Positions 12,903 to 22,800 of a DNA stretch of 57,196 nucleotides are shown piece after piece. Position 1 is the stretch's first letter, and every line of letters starts with the position of its first letter. The position numbers and the translations under genes are program-made. Source of the stretch: a virus. The stretch is from the IMG/VR virus record IMGVR_UViG_3300042691_013751, positions 1 through 57,196 of that record. One strand, 5' to 3'. A model generated the notes under the pieces. It did not search any database. It had not been told where the DNA came from and saw only the letters and a list, made by a program, of their open reading frames with translations.

Positions 12903-14402
12903 TTACTGTGGGTGGAACTGGTTAAACAACTGCATGCGATGCTTTGCGTAATCGTTGTTGATCTTCTCGTAAATGCTGCCTGGGCGGAAGAAGGTGCGTG
13001 GCGATGAGGCTGGTCCTGCAGTATCCAAGTGCTGTTGGTATGCCTTGTACAGTTGCTCACGCTGTCTGTTTAGCAGCACTTGCTGACGAGCCCACAGTTG
13101 CACGGCTTTGGATGAGTCTTCAATGCTGGCCATAGGCGCTTGTAAGAGTCTTGCGTCGTTGTCCGTTGGGTTGATGCCTAGAAGACCTTTGTTGGCTTTT
13201 ACGTTAGACAAGAATTCAGAAGACAAGATGCGTGTTACATCACGAACAGCCTGTTGCTCATCAGGCTTCAACTTAACTTTTTCTAAGAACTGGCGCACTG
13301 GCAAGCCTGCACGAGCATTAAAGTCTCCTGCGCTTAATTGCGCGCCTTCTTGCGCAGCAGTCAACAAGCCTGACAGCACGCCTTGTGTTTGCATGAGACC
13401 AAAAATCTGTGGGTACTGCGTGGCAAACCTATCAAGCTGTCGCAAGTTAGTGTTTGATGTTTCCAGCATTTGCGGTGCAAAGTTAAGGATCTCATCACGC
13501 TTTTGTACAAAAGGCTTATCGCCTTCTGTGACGCGTTTTTCTGTAACTTGCGCTTGCGCAGCCAATGGCAAACCTGATAAGTCAGACTGCGGCGCAGAGG
13601 CCATAGGTGGCGCTGTGGGCACAGGCGTAGTTACTACACCAGGGACACGACCCATATTTTGCGTGCTGGTGTAGTCGCCAGCAGGTTGCGCGCCTGGGGG
13701 CAACGCCATACTAGTTGGCGCAGGTGGTGGAGGTGCTGCACCTACAGGCGCTGCCTGCACAGGAAGAGGCGCAGAGGCAGGTGAAGCAGTCCCTGTAGGT
13801 ATTCCCCCACCCGGAATGAGATTAAGGACTCCAGCGCCATACTTAGCAACCAGCTCAGCTTGGCTCATGCCGGCCTTACGATCTTCAATGGCCATGCCGC
13901 CAAGATCTTTCTGCATGCCAAAAGTATTTTTAACGATCTCACCAACCTTAGGCGATAGCCGCGCAATGGTAGGGTAAACCTGAGCCAACTTGGCTGCAAT
14001 AGAGGGTGGCACATTGCCGCCAGATAGCACATCAGATACTTGCTCAGGTGCAACCCCTAGAGTTGATGAGAGCAACTGCAAGGCTTTGGCTTGATTTTCA
14101 GTTTCATACTTTTGACCTGCAAGCTCGGCACGCATTTTTGCCATAGGCACTTGCATGTCCAACTGCTTTTCTTGCTGCTGCCCCAGGGTTGTTGCAGCTC
14201 GACCCAGGGCTTCACCAAAGTTACCCGTGCGACCTGGGTCAAAAAATTGACCGGCAACTTGGAACCAGTTAGGCCCTTGGTTGGCACGTGCTTCTAATGC
14301 TGTAATGGTCTTTTGCAGCGCTTCAAAGTACTCGTTTTTTGCTTGGTCGTCGCTGCCAAGCATTTTTGGAATTGCAGGTAGTGCGGATGGAAGAGCTGCC
14401 AT
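12903..14402 (-). CDS. Internal virion (ejection-type) protein
   Basis: 499 residues from the ATG at 14402, one base after the upstream stop. Largely helical and Gln/Ala-rich (e.g. LGRAATTLGQQQEKQLDMQV), with a Pro-rich middle (about 200-270) and another helical region at the C-terminus (LWARQQVLLNRQREQLYKAY). I recognise no named domain. Proteins of this composition, encoded after the nozzle and next to two similar genes, are usually internal or tail-tip proteins that leave with the DNA. Confidence 0.55.
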   Translation of the reverse strand: MAALPSALPAIPKMLGSDDQAKNEYFEALQKTITALEARANQGPNWFQVAGQFFDPGRTGNFGEALGRAATTLGQQQEKQLDMQVPMAKMRAELAGQKYETENQAKALQLLSSTLGVAPEQVSDVLSGGNVPPSIAAKLAQVYPTIARLSPKVGEIVKNTFGMQKDLGGMAIEDRKAGMSQAELVAKYGAGVLNLIPGGGIPTGTASPASAPLPVQAAPVGAAPPPPAPTSMALPPGAQPAGDYTSTQNMGRVPGVVTTPVPTAPPMASAPQSDLSGLPLAAQAQVTEKRVTEGDKPFVQKRDEILNFAPQMLETSNTNLRQLDRFATQYPQIFGLMQTQGVLSGLLTAAQEGAQLSAGDFNARAGLPVRQFLEKVKLKPDEQQAVRDVTRILSSEFLSNVKANKGLLGINPTDNDARLLQAPMASIEDSSKAVQLWARQQVLLNRQREQLYKAYQQHLDTAGPASSPRTFFRPGSIYEKINNDYAKHRMQLFNQFHPQ

Positions 14403-14403
14403 G

Positions 14404-15333
14404 TTATGACTCCCACTCAAGTTGTGTAATGTCAGATGGCATGCCTACCTTGCTATCCAGTGTAAAGTTTTTCCACCAGTCTGTAAGGCCTGAGCCAATA
14501 GCTTTTCCAAAGGGTGTAGTGCTACCCCCGGCAATAAGGGCGCCTAAGCCGGCAATCTGCGACAGTGGTGAGGCTGAGTAAGCGCCAGGGATTGGGCCGG
14601 TGTACGTAGAAGATACGTTTGTAGGTACTGTAAAGCCTCGTATTGTTTGCGATGCTGCGTTCAATGCCTGCAAGGGGAACATTTGCTCGTTTTGAGCAAT
14701 GGTTTGCTGCTGCCCGCCCATAGTCGCCAGTGCGTTAATGTCTGCCAAGTTCATGGCTTGCTTTGATTGCGCAAGAGCGCCTATTTGCTGAGCAGCGCCT
14801 AACTTAGTGGCCTGATCTGCTTGTGCAGCTTGCAATGCTTGCCCGTAGCCAGTTTGCAAAGCCTGAGCTTGCGCAGCGTTAATGTTTTGCAAACCCGTGT
14901 TGATTGCCTGGCCTAAAGCTTGTGCGCCACGCTTAGAGCCGAACTGCCCAGTACCTACGGCACCTGCCACTGCTTGTGGGGCCAAGTATTCATTGATGTT
15001 GCGCTTGCCTAGCACACCTAATGCATCCACAACCTGTGAGGTATATGGTTGCATGAACTCACCGGCGCGTTTTGCAATGTCTGTGCTGCCAACGGTTTGC
15101 GCCAGATTAGACGCGTCGTTAAGCCCAGACTGATACATGCCTGGCAAAGCTGCCGTAGCAGCAAACGCTTGAGTTTGTAAAGGCTGCGCGCCTTGAAACC
15201 TCGCGGCATCTGCAGCAGCTGTAGACTTGCCTGCTAGATTGCTAAGATAGTCCGTGTACCAGCTTGGCGCAGTCGTAGATTGCGACTGCGTGGTGGTGAT
15301 ATTCGGTAGCGGTGAGCCTTGCGTCAATGACAT
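14404..15333 (-). CDS. Virion structural protein, Ala/Gln-rich
   Basis: 309 residues, low in charge and rich in Ala, Gln and Gly. Typical stretches are SWYTDYLSNLAGKSTAA, GQFGSKRGAQALGQAI and long Ala/Gln helices. The 'WYTDYL' start and 'G-QFGS-RG' motif recur in aquatic phage structural proteins whose role is unknown. Likely an internal head or ejection protein. It starts three bases after the upstream stop. Confidence 0.55.
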   Translation of the reverse strand: MSLTQGSPLPNITTTQSQSTTAPSWYTDYLSNLAGKSTAAADAARFQGAQPLQTQAFAATAALPGMYQSGLNDASNLAQTVGSTDIAKRAGEFMQPYTSQVVDALGVLGKRNINEYLAPQAVAGAVGTGQFGSKRGAQALGQAINTGLQNINAAQAQALQTGYGQALQAAQADQATKLGAAQQIGALAQSKQAMNLADINALATMGGQQQTIAQNEQMFPLQALNAASQTIRGFTVPTNVSSTYTGPIPGAYSASPLSQIAGLGALIAGGSTTPFGKAIGSGLTDWWKNFTLDSKVGMPSDITQLEWES

Positions 15334-15335
15334 GA

Positions 15336-18300
15336 TCAGCCTTTCATGTATTCCAGAGGGGACTTAGCGGGTGGCGGAATTTTGCCAGATGGCGCTGAGC
15401 GTTTGTGTTTTCTGATCTCTTCACGCATTTTATCCAAAATACGAGCTCCAGCCTTATTTGAGCCATTGCCCAGTGCAGAAACAATGTCAGCATCGAATAC
15501 GTACTCGCCATCAGCCAGCATTGCAGGGATGTCATCCGATTGACCATCACCTGCGCCTTGTACGTAGTTGCCTGTCTTACCGGTAATAAACTCAGGCACA
15601 TGCTCAGAAACAGGCAATGCGCCAGATGTAGTACCACCTTTTGCAAAGCCTGACAAGTTGCCTGAATTGATCATCTTTAAGCCTGCCGACATAAGCGCGT
15701 CCCCACCTGTAGGCATTGCTTTTGATAGCGCAGACACAGGTTTTGACTTTGCTTGGTCTTCAGCAGGCGCTTGTGTTGCAGTCTCTGTCTTTTGCGCAGC
15801 TGCAGTGTTTTGCGGTGTTGCCCTACCCGCCAAAATGCTAAGCAATTGCGGATCAATGTTAGCTATTTGCGGGTAAAGTTGCTGTAAGTCTTGCATGATT
15901 TTGATCTCAGGTCTTTGTCCGGCAGCCAGCATGTTTGCGGTTAGGTTGCCAGGCAACGCGCCGCTTGTACTGCTTGGCGCAGCGTATGACAACAATGCGC
16001 CAGGTGGCTTGCTAGGCGTTGTAGGCGTTGTAGGCGCTGTTGGCGTTGTGGGCGTTGTGGGCGTTGTGGGCGTTGCTGGGGTCTCGGGACCAGCTCCGGG
16101 ACCAGCTCCGGGGCCAGTTCCAGGACCAGCTCCGGGGCCAGTTCCAGGACCAGTTCCAGGACCAGCTCCGGGGCCAGTTCCAGGACCAACTCCGGGACCA
16201 GTTCCGGGGCCAACTCCGGGGCCAGTTCCGGGGCCAACTCCGGGGCCAGCTCCAGGACCAACTCCGGGGCCAGCTCCAGGACCAACTCCGGGGCCAGTTA
16301 TAGTATCTAAGGCGCCTGTTCCAGTACCTGTACCTGTTTCTGAGTTGTTGGCAACTGCAATGTCGCCGCTTATTTCAGGACCAGCAGCTCCTCCGCCAAT
16401 TTCACCACCTCCAGTGGTGGCAGTGTTATTTGCCGCCGTGTTGCTGCCCGAGGCTCCACCACTAAGAATTTTTTCAGTTTGGCCTCGGTCAAACCAAATA
16501 GGCTCTCCGTTGGGGTCGTTTTTATCCACAACAAAGCTTGTGCCATCTGCGCGGGCAATTAACGTAAACCCTTCATTTTCAAAAACCTGAGAGCCGCCTT
16601 CTTCGGATACCAAGCTGAAGTTTCCAGGAAACAGACCGCCTCCGAATGTCCCAGTCACACTTCCAAAAACAGGCCGTCCCAAACCGTCAGTTGGGGGATT
16701 AGCCGACTCACCATAGCCAACCAAGGCCATGATTTCATTGTTCGACAACCCGGAATCGCTGCTTGTAATTGTGTCGGGGTTAATCCCAATATCTTCCCAA
16801 AAGTTACCGCCTGAAGTAGTTGCAGTTGACCCGGTTGTTGCGCCTGTGGACGCCCCAGTGTCAGACCCGCCAGCTACAGCAGTGCCAGTAAACGATTGAG
16901 CGTATGGCGAGGTTGCAAATGCGTTGATGAAGTCTTGAGCAATTTTAGGCGTTGCCCCGTCTACTGAACCCGACCGGTTCATTTCAATAGCAAAAGGCGC
17001 GCCCATGTACGAGCCATCTGAGGAGAAATACAAAACTCGGGAGTTGCTGGGGTCGGCTACGCGATACCCGCCATCATCTGTACGAGTAATCCCCGTGTTC
17101 TCTCCAACCGACGCGCCTAAGTAACCAGCAATGCCTTGCTTGATGTCTGCAAACTGCGCAGCATTGCCACCGCCGCCCGCATCAGTTAGTGCGCCAGAAC
17201 CAGATGACGCAAATAGCGTATCTGCGCCTTGCGTAATAGGCAAGGCGCCTGTAATACCTGCAACATCTTGGTCTGTTAAAGAACCTGCGTCTGCAAATTG
17301 GCCATCATTGGTCACAAGACCTGCGTCTACAGTAGACAGCGCCCCTGCACCATTCCCTTGCGAGGTTGGCTTCATATCCACAACATCAGGCAATGCGCCG
17401 CTACCACTGTTCTTGGTGCCTGCCTTCACCGACTTATCCAAATTACTCATTGCGTTAGTAATCTTGAATGGGTCGCCACTTTCAACTGCCTGACGAAGAT
17501 TTTCCGCAGAAGCCACCAACTTAAGATTGGGGCTGTTGGTCATTTCTCCAACTGTGGCAAGGGCTGCAGCGTAGTCTCCAGTCTTTATAAGCTGCGCTAC
17601 TTTGGCCGTGTTTATCACGTCGCCCATCTTGATGCCATTGCCCATGTCTTTGTTTATCAGCTCCTTGCCCATGTCGGTTTGCATAAGAGCTGTACCCAAA
17701 GCAACGACGTTGCCTTTGTCAAGTGCGTTCAGCACCTGCGCACCAGTTTTGGCTTTATTCAGTGTCTCCACCGTAGACGCTGTGAACCCAAGGTCTCCGC
17801 TAAAACCCACCGCAGCAGTTAGACCGGAGACAATTGCAGATCCCCAATCACCCTTATTTGCCGCATTGATCGCGTTACCCGCGGCCACATACGGCATTAA
17901 CGCTGGGTTCGCCATAGCAACCATAGAAATTGCTGGCTTTAGGACCCCCTCACGAAACTGCAACCAATCGCTTTGATTGCGAGTTGTGTACGGGATCGGT
18001 GTGCCGTCTTCTGCAAAATTTAGGTTGTAGGTGAGCCTGCTGCCGGAGTTGGTTCCAGATGCAACCCGACCCCAATCAGGCAACGCTTCGCCGGTTTTCT
18101 TGTTGTAATACTCAGTTATTTGCCCAACTTCGGGGCCGTTGTAACCTTCCGTGACAACATCGACTCTTCGCTGGCCCAAGTCATAAATGGAGCCAACACC
18201 ATTCTCGGCAAGGCGCAGGGCAAAGTCCATCGCCGCAGCTTCTTTTGAACCCAAGTTACCGGCAGACCAATTGTCCCCAGTAACTGTTTGCTGCGCAAGT

Positions 18301-19622
18301 AGTTCTTGCCACAAATTCCGAGCATTGGCTGCCATCGTAGGGTCTTGCGTAGCCAGTGCATCGAATGCACCTGCCAAAGACTTGGGGTCGCCTGTTTTAA
18401 GCGTTTCCAGGTATTTGCCGTAGTCCCAAATATTCGTTGATGCTGCTGCGCCTGCTGGGGCATTTGCTGCTGCTGCTGCTGCTGCTGCGCCTGCTGGGGC
18501 ATAATACTGACTTGTCAAGCCAGACTGCTTGAAGGCCTCTTCTGGAGGCATGCCAGCGGTGATGAACTGCTTGTACTTCTCGTAGGCCAGAGGGTCAAAA
18601 GTATTGGCAGCCTTTTTCTGCGCCGAAGCGTAATCAGCTTCACGAGAAGCAGCAGTGCTAGGGCCAGTTACAACCTTTGCATCTGGGTCATACACAGGCG
18701 TGGTGTTTGCCTTAAACTTGTCGTAGGCCCCGGGTTGGTTTACCGAGAAGCCAACCACACCCAGAAGATTGCCGTTTTTGACCCAGTTGTTGAGCTGATT
18801 GAATGATTCTCCAGTTGCCTGAGACAAATCGCCTAAAGTGACGCCATGCTGCTCCATGAGTTGGCGCACTTTGCCGGGGTCGTCCTTGTTTGCATCCCAT
18901 GCAGCGCGAATGCTTGCAAGCTGATCCACAGGACGGTTTGACGTCTCCAAGGTGTTCAGGTATTGAAACGTGTCTGCAGGCTTTGCTGCTGCGTAGTCTG
19001 TTACAAACTTGCCTTGGGGGATATAGTTCTGCGTAATCCACTGGTTAACCGGGGCATACTCGGACCCGACCTCGCCATTGACGCCGGTTATAACTGAATT
19101 GTCGCCAGTTGCTTGTCGGTAAGCAGCAAGGCCTGCACGGTAGTCTTCTTGGGATAAATCTTCAAGCCTTGTTGGGGCGAGAGCACCAATGCTGCGGTTT
19201 TCTTTCTGGCCGTAGTTGAAGTAGTGCCGCTCGGCCTCAGCTTGTGTGTCAATGCCTGCCGCGCCTAAGTCTTTGTTGGCACCCACATAGCGCTGCCAAT
19301 CAAAGTTTTGAGGCATCACATTGGGGTTATACCATTGGCCCGACATCCAGTCATCAGCAGGTGCGGCGGCTGGCGCAGATGATGACGCAGGGGCTGACTC
19401 AGGAGCAGAAGTCTGAGCCGCCTGCAAAGCGCCAATGTTCCTGTTCTCGGTTATGCCAAAGTTCTGGTAATGGCGCAGGGCCTCTTCTTCGGTGTCAATG
19501 CCAGCAGCACCCAAGTCGGTGTTGATTTTCAGATAGTTCTGATAATCAAAACCCTCAGGCGCTTTGGTGGGGTCGTAGGACAGGCCTGACATCCAGTCAT
19601 CGGTAGGGTTTGTGTTTGCCAT
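15336..19622 (-). CDS. Very large modular virion protein (1428 aa)
   Basis: The N-terminus carries a duplicated module, DWMSG ... Y-x3-N-x-DLGAAGID ... HYxNxGxxENRxIGAL, spaced by about 75 residues; this 'DL...HY...G..E.R' repeat also occurs in secreted bacterial proteins. A long mixed middle follows, including a Gly/Ala-rich hydrophobic part (MVAMANPALMPYVAAGNAIN). Then come a GPG-x tandem tract, a TPT tract and a conserved end (EYVFDADIVSALGNGS ... KSPLEYMKG). FAKGG appears before the end, as in other structural proteins here. Likely a DNA-ejection or tail protein. ATGA overlap with the upstream gene supports the start. Confidence 0.65.
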   Translation of the reverse strand: MANTNPTDDWMSGLSYDPTKAPEGFDYQNYLKINTDLGAAGIDTEEEALRHYQNFGITENRNIGALQAAQTSAPESAPASSSAPAAAPADDWMSGQWYNPNVMPQNFDWQRYVGANKDLGAAGIDTQAEAERHYFNYGQKENRSIGALAPTRLEDLSQEDYRAGLAAYRQATGDNSVITGVNGEVGSEYAPVNQWITQNYIPQGKFVTDYAAAKPADTFQYLNTLETSNRPVDQLASIRAAWDANKDDPGKVRQLMEQHGVTLGDLSQATGESFNQLNNWVKNGNLLGVVGFSVNQPGAYDKFKANTTPVYDPDAKVVTGPSTAASREADYASAQKKAANTFDPLAYEKYKQFITAGMPPEEAFKQSGLTSQYYAPAGAAAAAAAANAPAGAAASTNIWDYGKYLETLKTGDPKSLAGAFDALATQDPTMAANARNLWQELLAQQTVTGDNWSAGNLGSKEAAAMDFALRLAENGVGSIYDLGQRRVDVVTEGYNGPEVGQITEYYNKKTGEALPDWGRVASGTNSGSRLTYNLNFAEDGTPIPYTTRNQSDWLQFREGVLKPAISMVAMANPALMPYVAAGNAINAANKGDWGSAIVSGLTAAVGFSGDLGFTASTVETLNKAKTGAQVLNALDKGNVVALGTALMQTDMGKELINKDMGNGIKMGDVINTAKVAQLIKTGDYAAALATVGEMTNSPNLKLVASAENLRQAVESGDPFKITNAMSNLDKSVKAGTKNSGSGALPDVVDMKPTSQGNGAGALSTVDAGLVTNDGQFADAGSLTDQDVAGITGALPITQGADTLFASSGSGALTDAGGGGNAAQFADIKQGIAGYLGASVGENTGITRTDDGGYRVADPSNSRVLYFSSDGSYMGAPFAIEMNRSGSVDGATPKIAQDFINAFATSPYAQSFTGTAVAGGSDTGASTGATTGSTATTSGGNFWEDIGINPDTITSSDSGLSNNEIMALVGYGESANPPTDGLGRPVFGSVTGTFGGGLFPGNFSLVSEEGGSQVFENEGFTLIARADGTSFVVDKNDPNGEPIWFDRGQTEKILSGGASGSNTAANNTATTGGGEIGGGAAGPEISGDIAVANNSETGTGTGTGALDTITGPGVGPGAGPGVGPGAGPGVGPGTGPGVGPGTGPGVGPGTGPGAGPGTGPGTGPGAGPGTGPGAGPGAGPETPATPTTPTTPTTPTAPTTPTTPSKPPGALLSYAAPSSTSGALPGNLTANMLAAGQRPEIKIMQDLQQLYPQIANIDPQLLSILAGRATPQNTAAAQKTETATQAPAEDQAKSKPVSALSKAMPTGGDALMSAGLKMINSGNLSGFAKGGTTSGALPVSEHVPEFITGKTGNYVQGAGDGQSDDIPAMLADGEYVFDADIVSALGNGSNKAGARILDKMREEIRKHKRSAPSGKIPPPAKSPLEYMKG
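16084..16299. repeat. Tandem 12-base repeat encoding Gly-Pro tract
   Basis: About 18 copies of a degenerate 12-base unit of the type GGNCCAGNTCCR, read on the - strand as GPG(V/A/T)-type repeats inside the 1428-residue protein. It is followed on the same strand by a (TPT)n tract at about 16019-16079. It should behave as a flexible, extended linker. Unit variants alternate, suggesting expansion by slippage. Confidence 0.85.
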
Positions 19623-19885
19623 CAGTTATCACCATTCATTACGTTCAATAGGGCAGCAGCCCAATCTTGCCAGTTCTCATAGTTATAAGGGCTTGGGATG
19701 CCTTGATTTGTAAACACATCAATTGCCAAAAGGCCAACAGCCCAACTCTTCCATTCGATTTCACTGCCAGGTATTCCGAGTTGCTGTGCTGCATATTGCT
19801 CACAAAGCAAGCAAGCCCACTGCTCAAACTCCATGTGCCTTGGGTCATAAACAAGAGGCGATGGGACATCAAGTGTTGTAGCCAC
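19622..19885 (-). CDS. Small conserved structural-region protein (87 aa)
   Basis: An acidic, Trp-rich protein: PLVYDPRHMEFEQWACLLCEQ, EWKSWAVGLLAIDVF and NWQDWAAALL. Three W-centred helices are spaced evenly, a pattern I associate with small proteins next to nozzle genes in related phages. The start is uncertain: a GTG at 19885 keeps the conserved 'SPLxYDP' segment and overlaps the nozzle stop, whereas the first ATG is at 19834. The stop overlaps the next ATG (ATGA at 19621-19624 on the - strand). Function unknown, perhaps a tail accessory. Confidence 0.55.
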   Translation of the reverse strand: MATTLDVPSPLVYDPRHMEFEQWACLLCEQYAAQQLGIPGSEIEWKSWAVGLLAIDVFTNQGIPSPYNYENWQDWAAALLNVMNGDN

Positions 19886-22800
19886 GAGTATCACCAAAGT
19901 CTGCGCTAACAATAACCTTACCCATTTGATAGTCCCCTCCGGCAACGTTGGACACGAACTTCAATCTTAGCTCGCGCCGTTGTTCACGCAGGTCGATTTT
20001 AGTTGTTCCTGGCTCAAAAAGATAGGGGCCAGTTGTTTTATCTTCAGCCTGAGCATAGGGGCGGCCCGTCACATACAGCTCCATTTCGCCTTGCTGAATA
20101 AAGTCAGGCTCCAAGCGCTCAAGATGCAGCCAGCGATTTTCCCCCATAGGTGATGGCTGTGATGGTCCACCTGCCACCCACCCAAGGTCGCTTGTCTCAA
20201 AGGAGCTACGTATAGCATTTGATGCGGTGCCTTTGACTTCATCTGTGCCAATCTCATGCTGCCACAAACAAACAAAATCTGTCAATTGGTTGACAGTAAA
20301 CGCAAGGTTGGAGCCCCCAGGGACAGCAGCAGTCAGGACGTCGCCCACGGTGTAGCCTTGGCCTTTGTTGTCCACCAAGACGCTGGTGGCGATGCCCCCG
20401 GCGATGGTGATGGTGGCTGTTGCGCCAGACCCTGTGCCCCCAGTCAGGGGCTGGAACAGGTAGGACCCGTTGGTGTAGCCCGAGCCTGCATTGGTGATCG
20501 ACAGCTCGTTGATGCCGCCGACTGCGTCAACATCCGAAGAGGCGTTGATCGGGAAGCGGAACACCTGCGAGAAGTAACCGGCAGACCGACGGGCACCATC
20601 AACTTGCCCAGCGTCGTACCAGACGTTCTCACGCACGTTGTAGATGATGGCGTCATTGCACTCTTCAGCATCGCCACGAGGGTAGTACCACCAAATCTCA
20701 CCGAACCGAGGAACTTTGGTTGCCCAAACTTTTTGGCGCTGGCTGTAGTTCAAGTTGTCAAAGAACCAGTTCTGGTTCATCCCGTTGGGGATTTCTTTGA
20801 CCACACCGTTGTAGAGCAAAAACCGGTCCGTGCCAATCCAGTAGTAGATGCCGTCGTACTCGATGACGCACTGAGAGGACAGGATAGACGACTGCGAGGA
20901 GATGATGTCGTAGCGCCAGTATTGTGCAGGGGTTCCGGCGCCACCAATGTAGGACATACGTACCAAACTGTCCAAGCTCCAAAACAGGCCAGAAGGCGAG
21001 TTGGAGCCGCCACGAACCGGTAGGCCCTTAACAATTTTGCCTGTAGCGACGTTGACCTCGTTGGCATCTGGAGAGTTCCAGTCCGTTGGGTCGCCGGCGG
21101 CGCAGTTCTTCAAAAGACCTGCGTCGCCATAAACAACAACGTAGGGGTGCAAAGAAACTACACCGCCACTGACTGAGATGACGTCCCCAGTTGGGTTTGC
21201 GCCACCTGTGTCTTTTAGAGGCGCCACAGAGCTTCCTGAAACGTTGCCGTACAAGACAGGGGTGTCTTGCGTGCTATCAATCTCAACTAGGTTATGCCCG
21301 GGGTGCGCCAAAAGCAGATTGCTTTCGCCAAACACATTGTACAGAGAGTCAAATTGCCAAAGATTCTCATCACTTGCGGTAAAGCTTGAACCCACAGATG
21401 CGACTTGAATCGAAAACCCAGAGCTGGCAAACACAGTGGCGACTTCCACAGAAAAGCCTGCGCTTTGCGTAACCGAAATAACCCTGAATGCAAAGCCGCT
21501 GCTGGACATGACACCCGTCACCGGCACTGCAAAACCACTTGCATTACCCAGAGTTGCCACCGTAAAGGTAAAGCCAGCGCTGGCATACACAGTGCCAACC
21601 GGGATAGAGAAGCCAGAGCTTGTGACCACCGTTGCGACAGGCACAGCAAAACCGGTACTGGCGAAGACCGCAGAGACTGGCACAACAAACCCAGATCCAG
21701 TGCCGCCAATCGAGGTGGAGTTGGCCGACATGATGTTGCCGACGACAAAGCCACGCCCACGGCTCGTGATGGTCACGGTGGTAACCACCCCGCCAGCGAC
21801 CACAATCGTGGCCTGAGCGCCTGTTCCAGAGCCGCCAATGAGGTTAACTGTGGTGTAGGTGCCATTGGTGTATCCAGCGCCTCCAGTAATTGTTCCAAGC
21901 GTTTGGATGCCTCGCCCAATGATAGACGCACTGCAGGACAAAGAATCTGCTACAGTATAGTCATTGCCTTTGCTGGTAACGGTGACCGAGGCGACTGCAT
22001 TACTTGCAACCACAATGGTTGCCACTGCACCAGTACCAGTTCCTCCGGTCAGGGGAACACCTGTAAATGTCCCGTCTGTGTAGTTTGACCCTGCAGTGAT
22101 CGTGCCAAGAGTTCCAATACCATTGGTAAAGCCCCCAAGGTTTGTGGCGGCTGCGCTCATCGAGTCAGCAACGGTGTAGCCGACACCCCGAGAGGTCATT
22201 GTCACAGCCGTCACGTCGCCACCAACACCGACGGTGATGGTCGCCTGAGCGCCAGAGCCGGTTCCGCCTGTCAGGGGGACGTTGGTGTAGGTGCCGGGGC
22301 CGTAGTTCGAGCCACCAACCAGAGAGCCTGTTGTCAAGGTGTTGATGCCGTTGCCCAATGTGGCCGCAGCGGCACTGATTGCGTCAGCCACCGTATACCC
22401 CGAGCCAGCTGATGTGATGGTCACGGTGCTCACGGCGTTGCTTGAAACAACAATGGTGGCCTTGGCACCTGTCCCTGTGCCGCCAGTCAAAGTCACGTCG
22501 GTGTATGTGCCATTGGTGTAATTGGAGCCACCAGTGATGGCAGAGGTTGTGGCAATACCATTTGTCGAGCCTGCAAGAGTGGCACTCAGACTATCGCCTA
22601 CTGCGTACCCGACACCTTTTTCAACCAACTGAAAAGAAGAAACAATGCCGTTTGCAACAATAAGATTTGCAGTTGCGCCGGTTCCAGAGCCTCCGGTCAA
22701 TGGCGTATCGCGGTACACACCTATCGTGTAAAGTGATGTGCTGGCAACAGTTTGGCTATTGTTGATGTTGTACGTTCCAACGCCGCCTGAGCCACTACCA

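Noticed and set aside
16084-16299. CRISPR-like short repeat array
   Set aside because: Units are contiguous, in frame and encode Gly-Pro repeats; there are no spacers. No CRISPR array is present elsewhere.
15895-16590. Gly-Pro-rich open frame on the + strand
   Set aside because: The 12-base repeat reads through in several frames; the - strand frame is the one continuous with a 1428-codon gene.
20256-21023. Open frame of 255 codons on the + strand opposite the nozzle gene
   Set aside because: Antisense artefact of a stop-poor repetitive gene; no known motif and no start signal.
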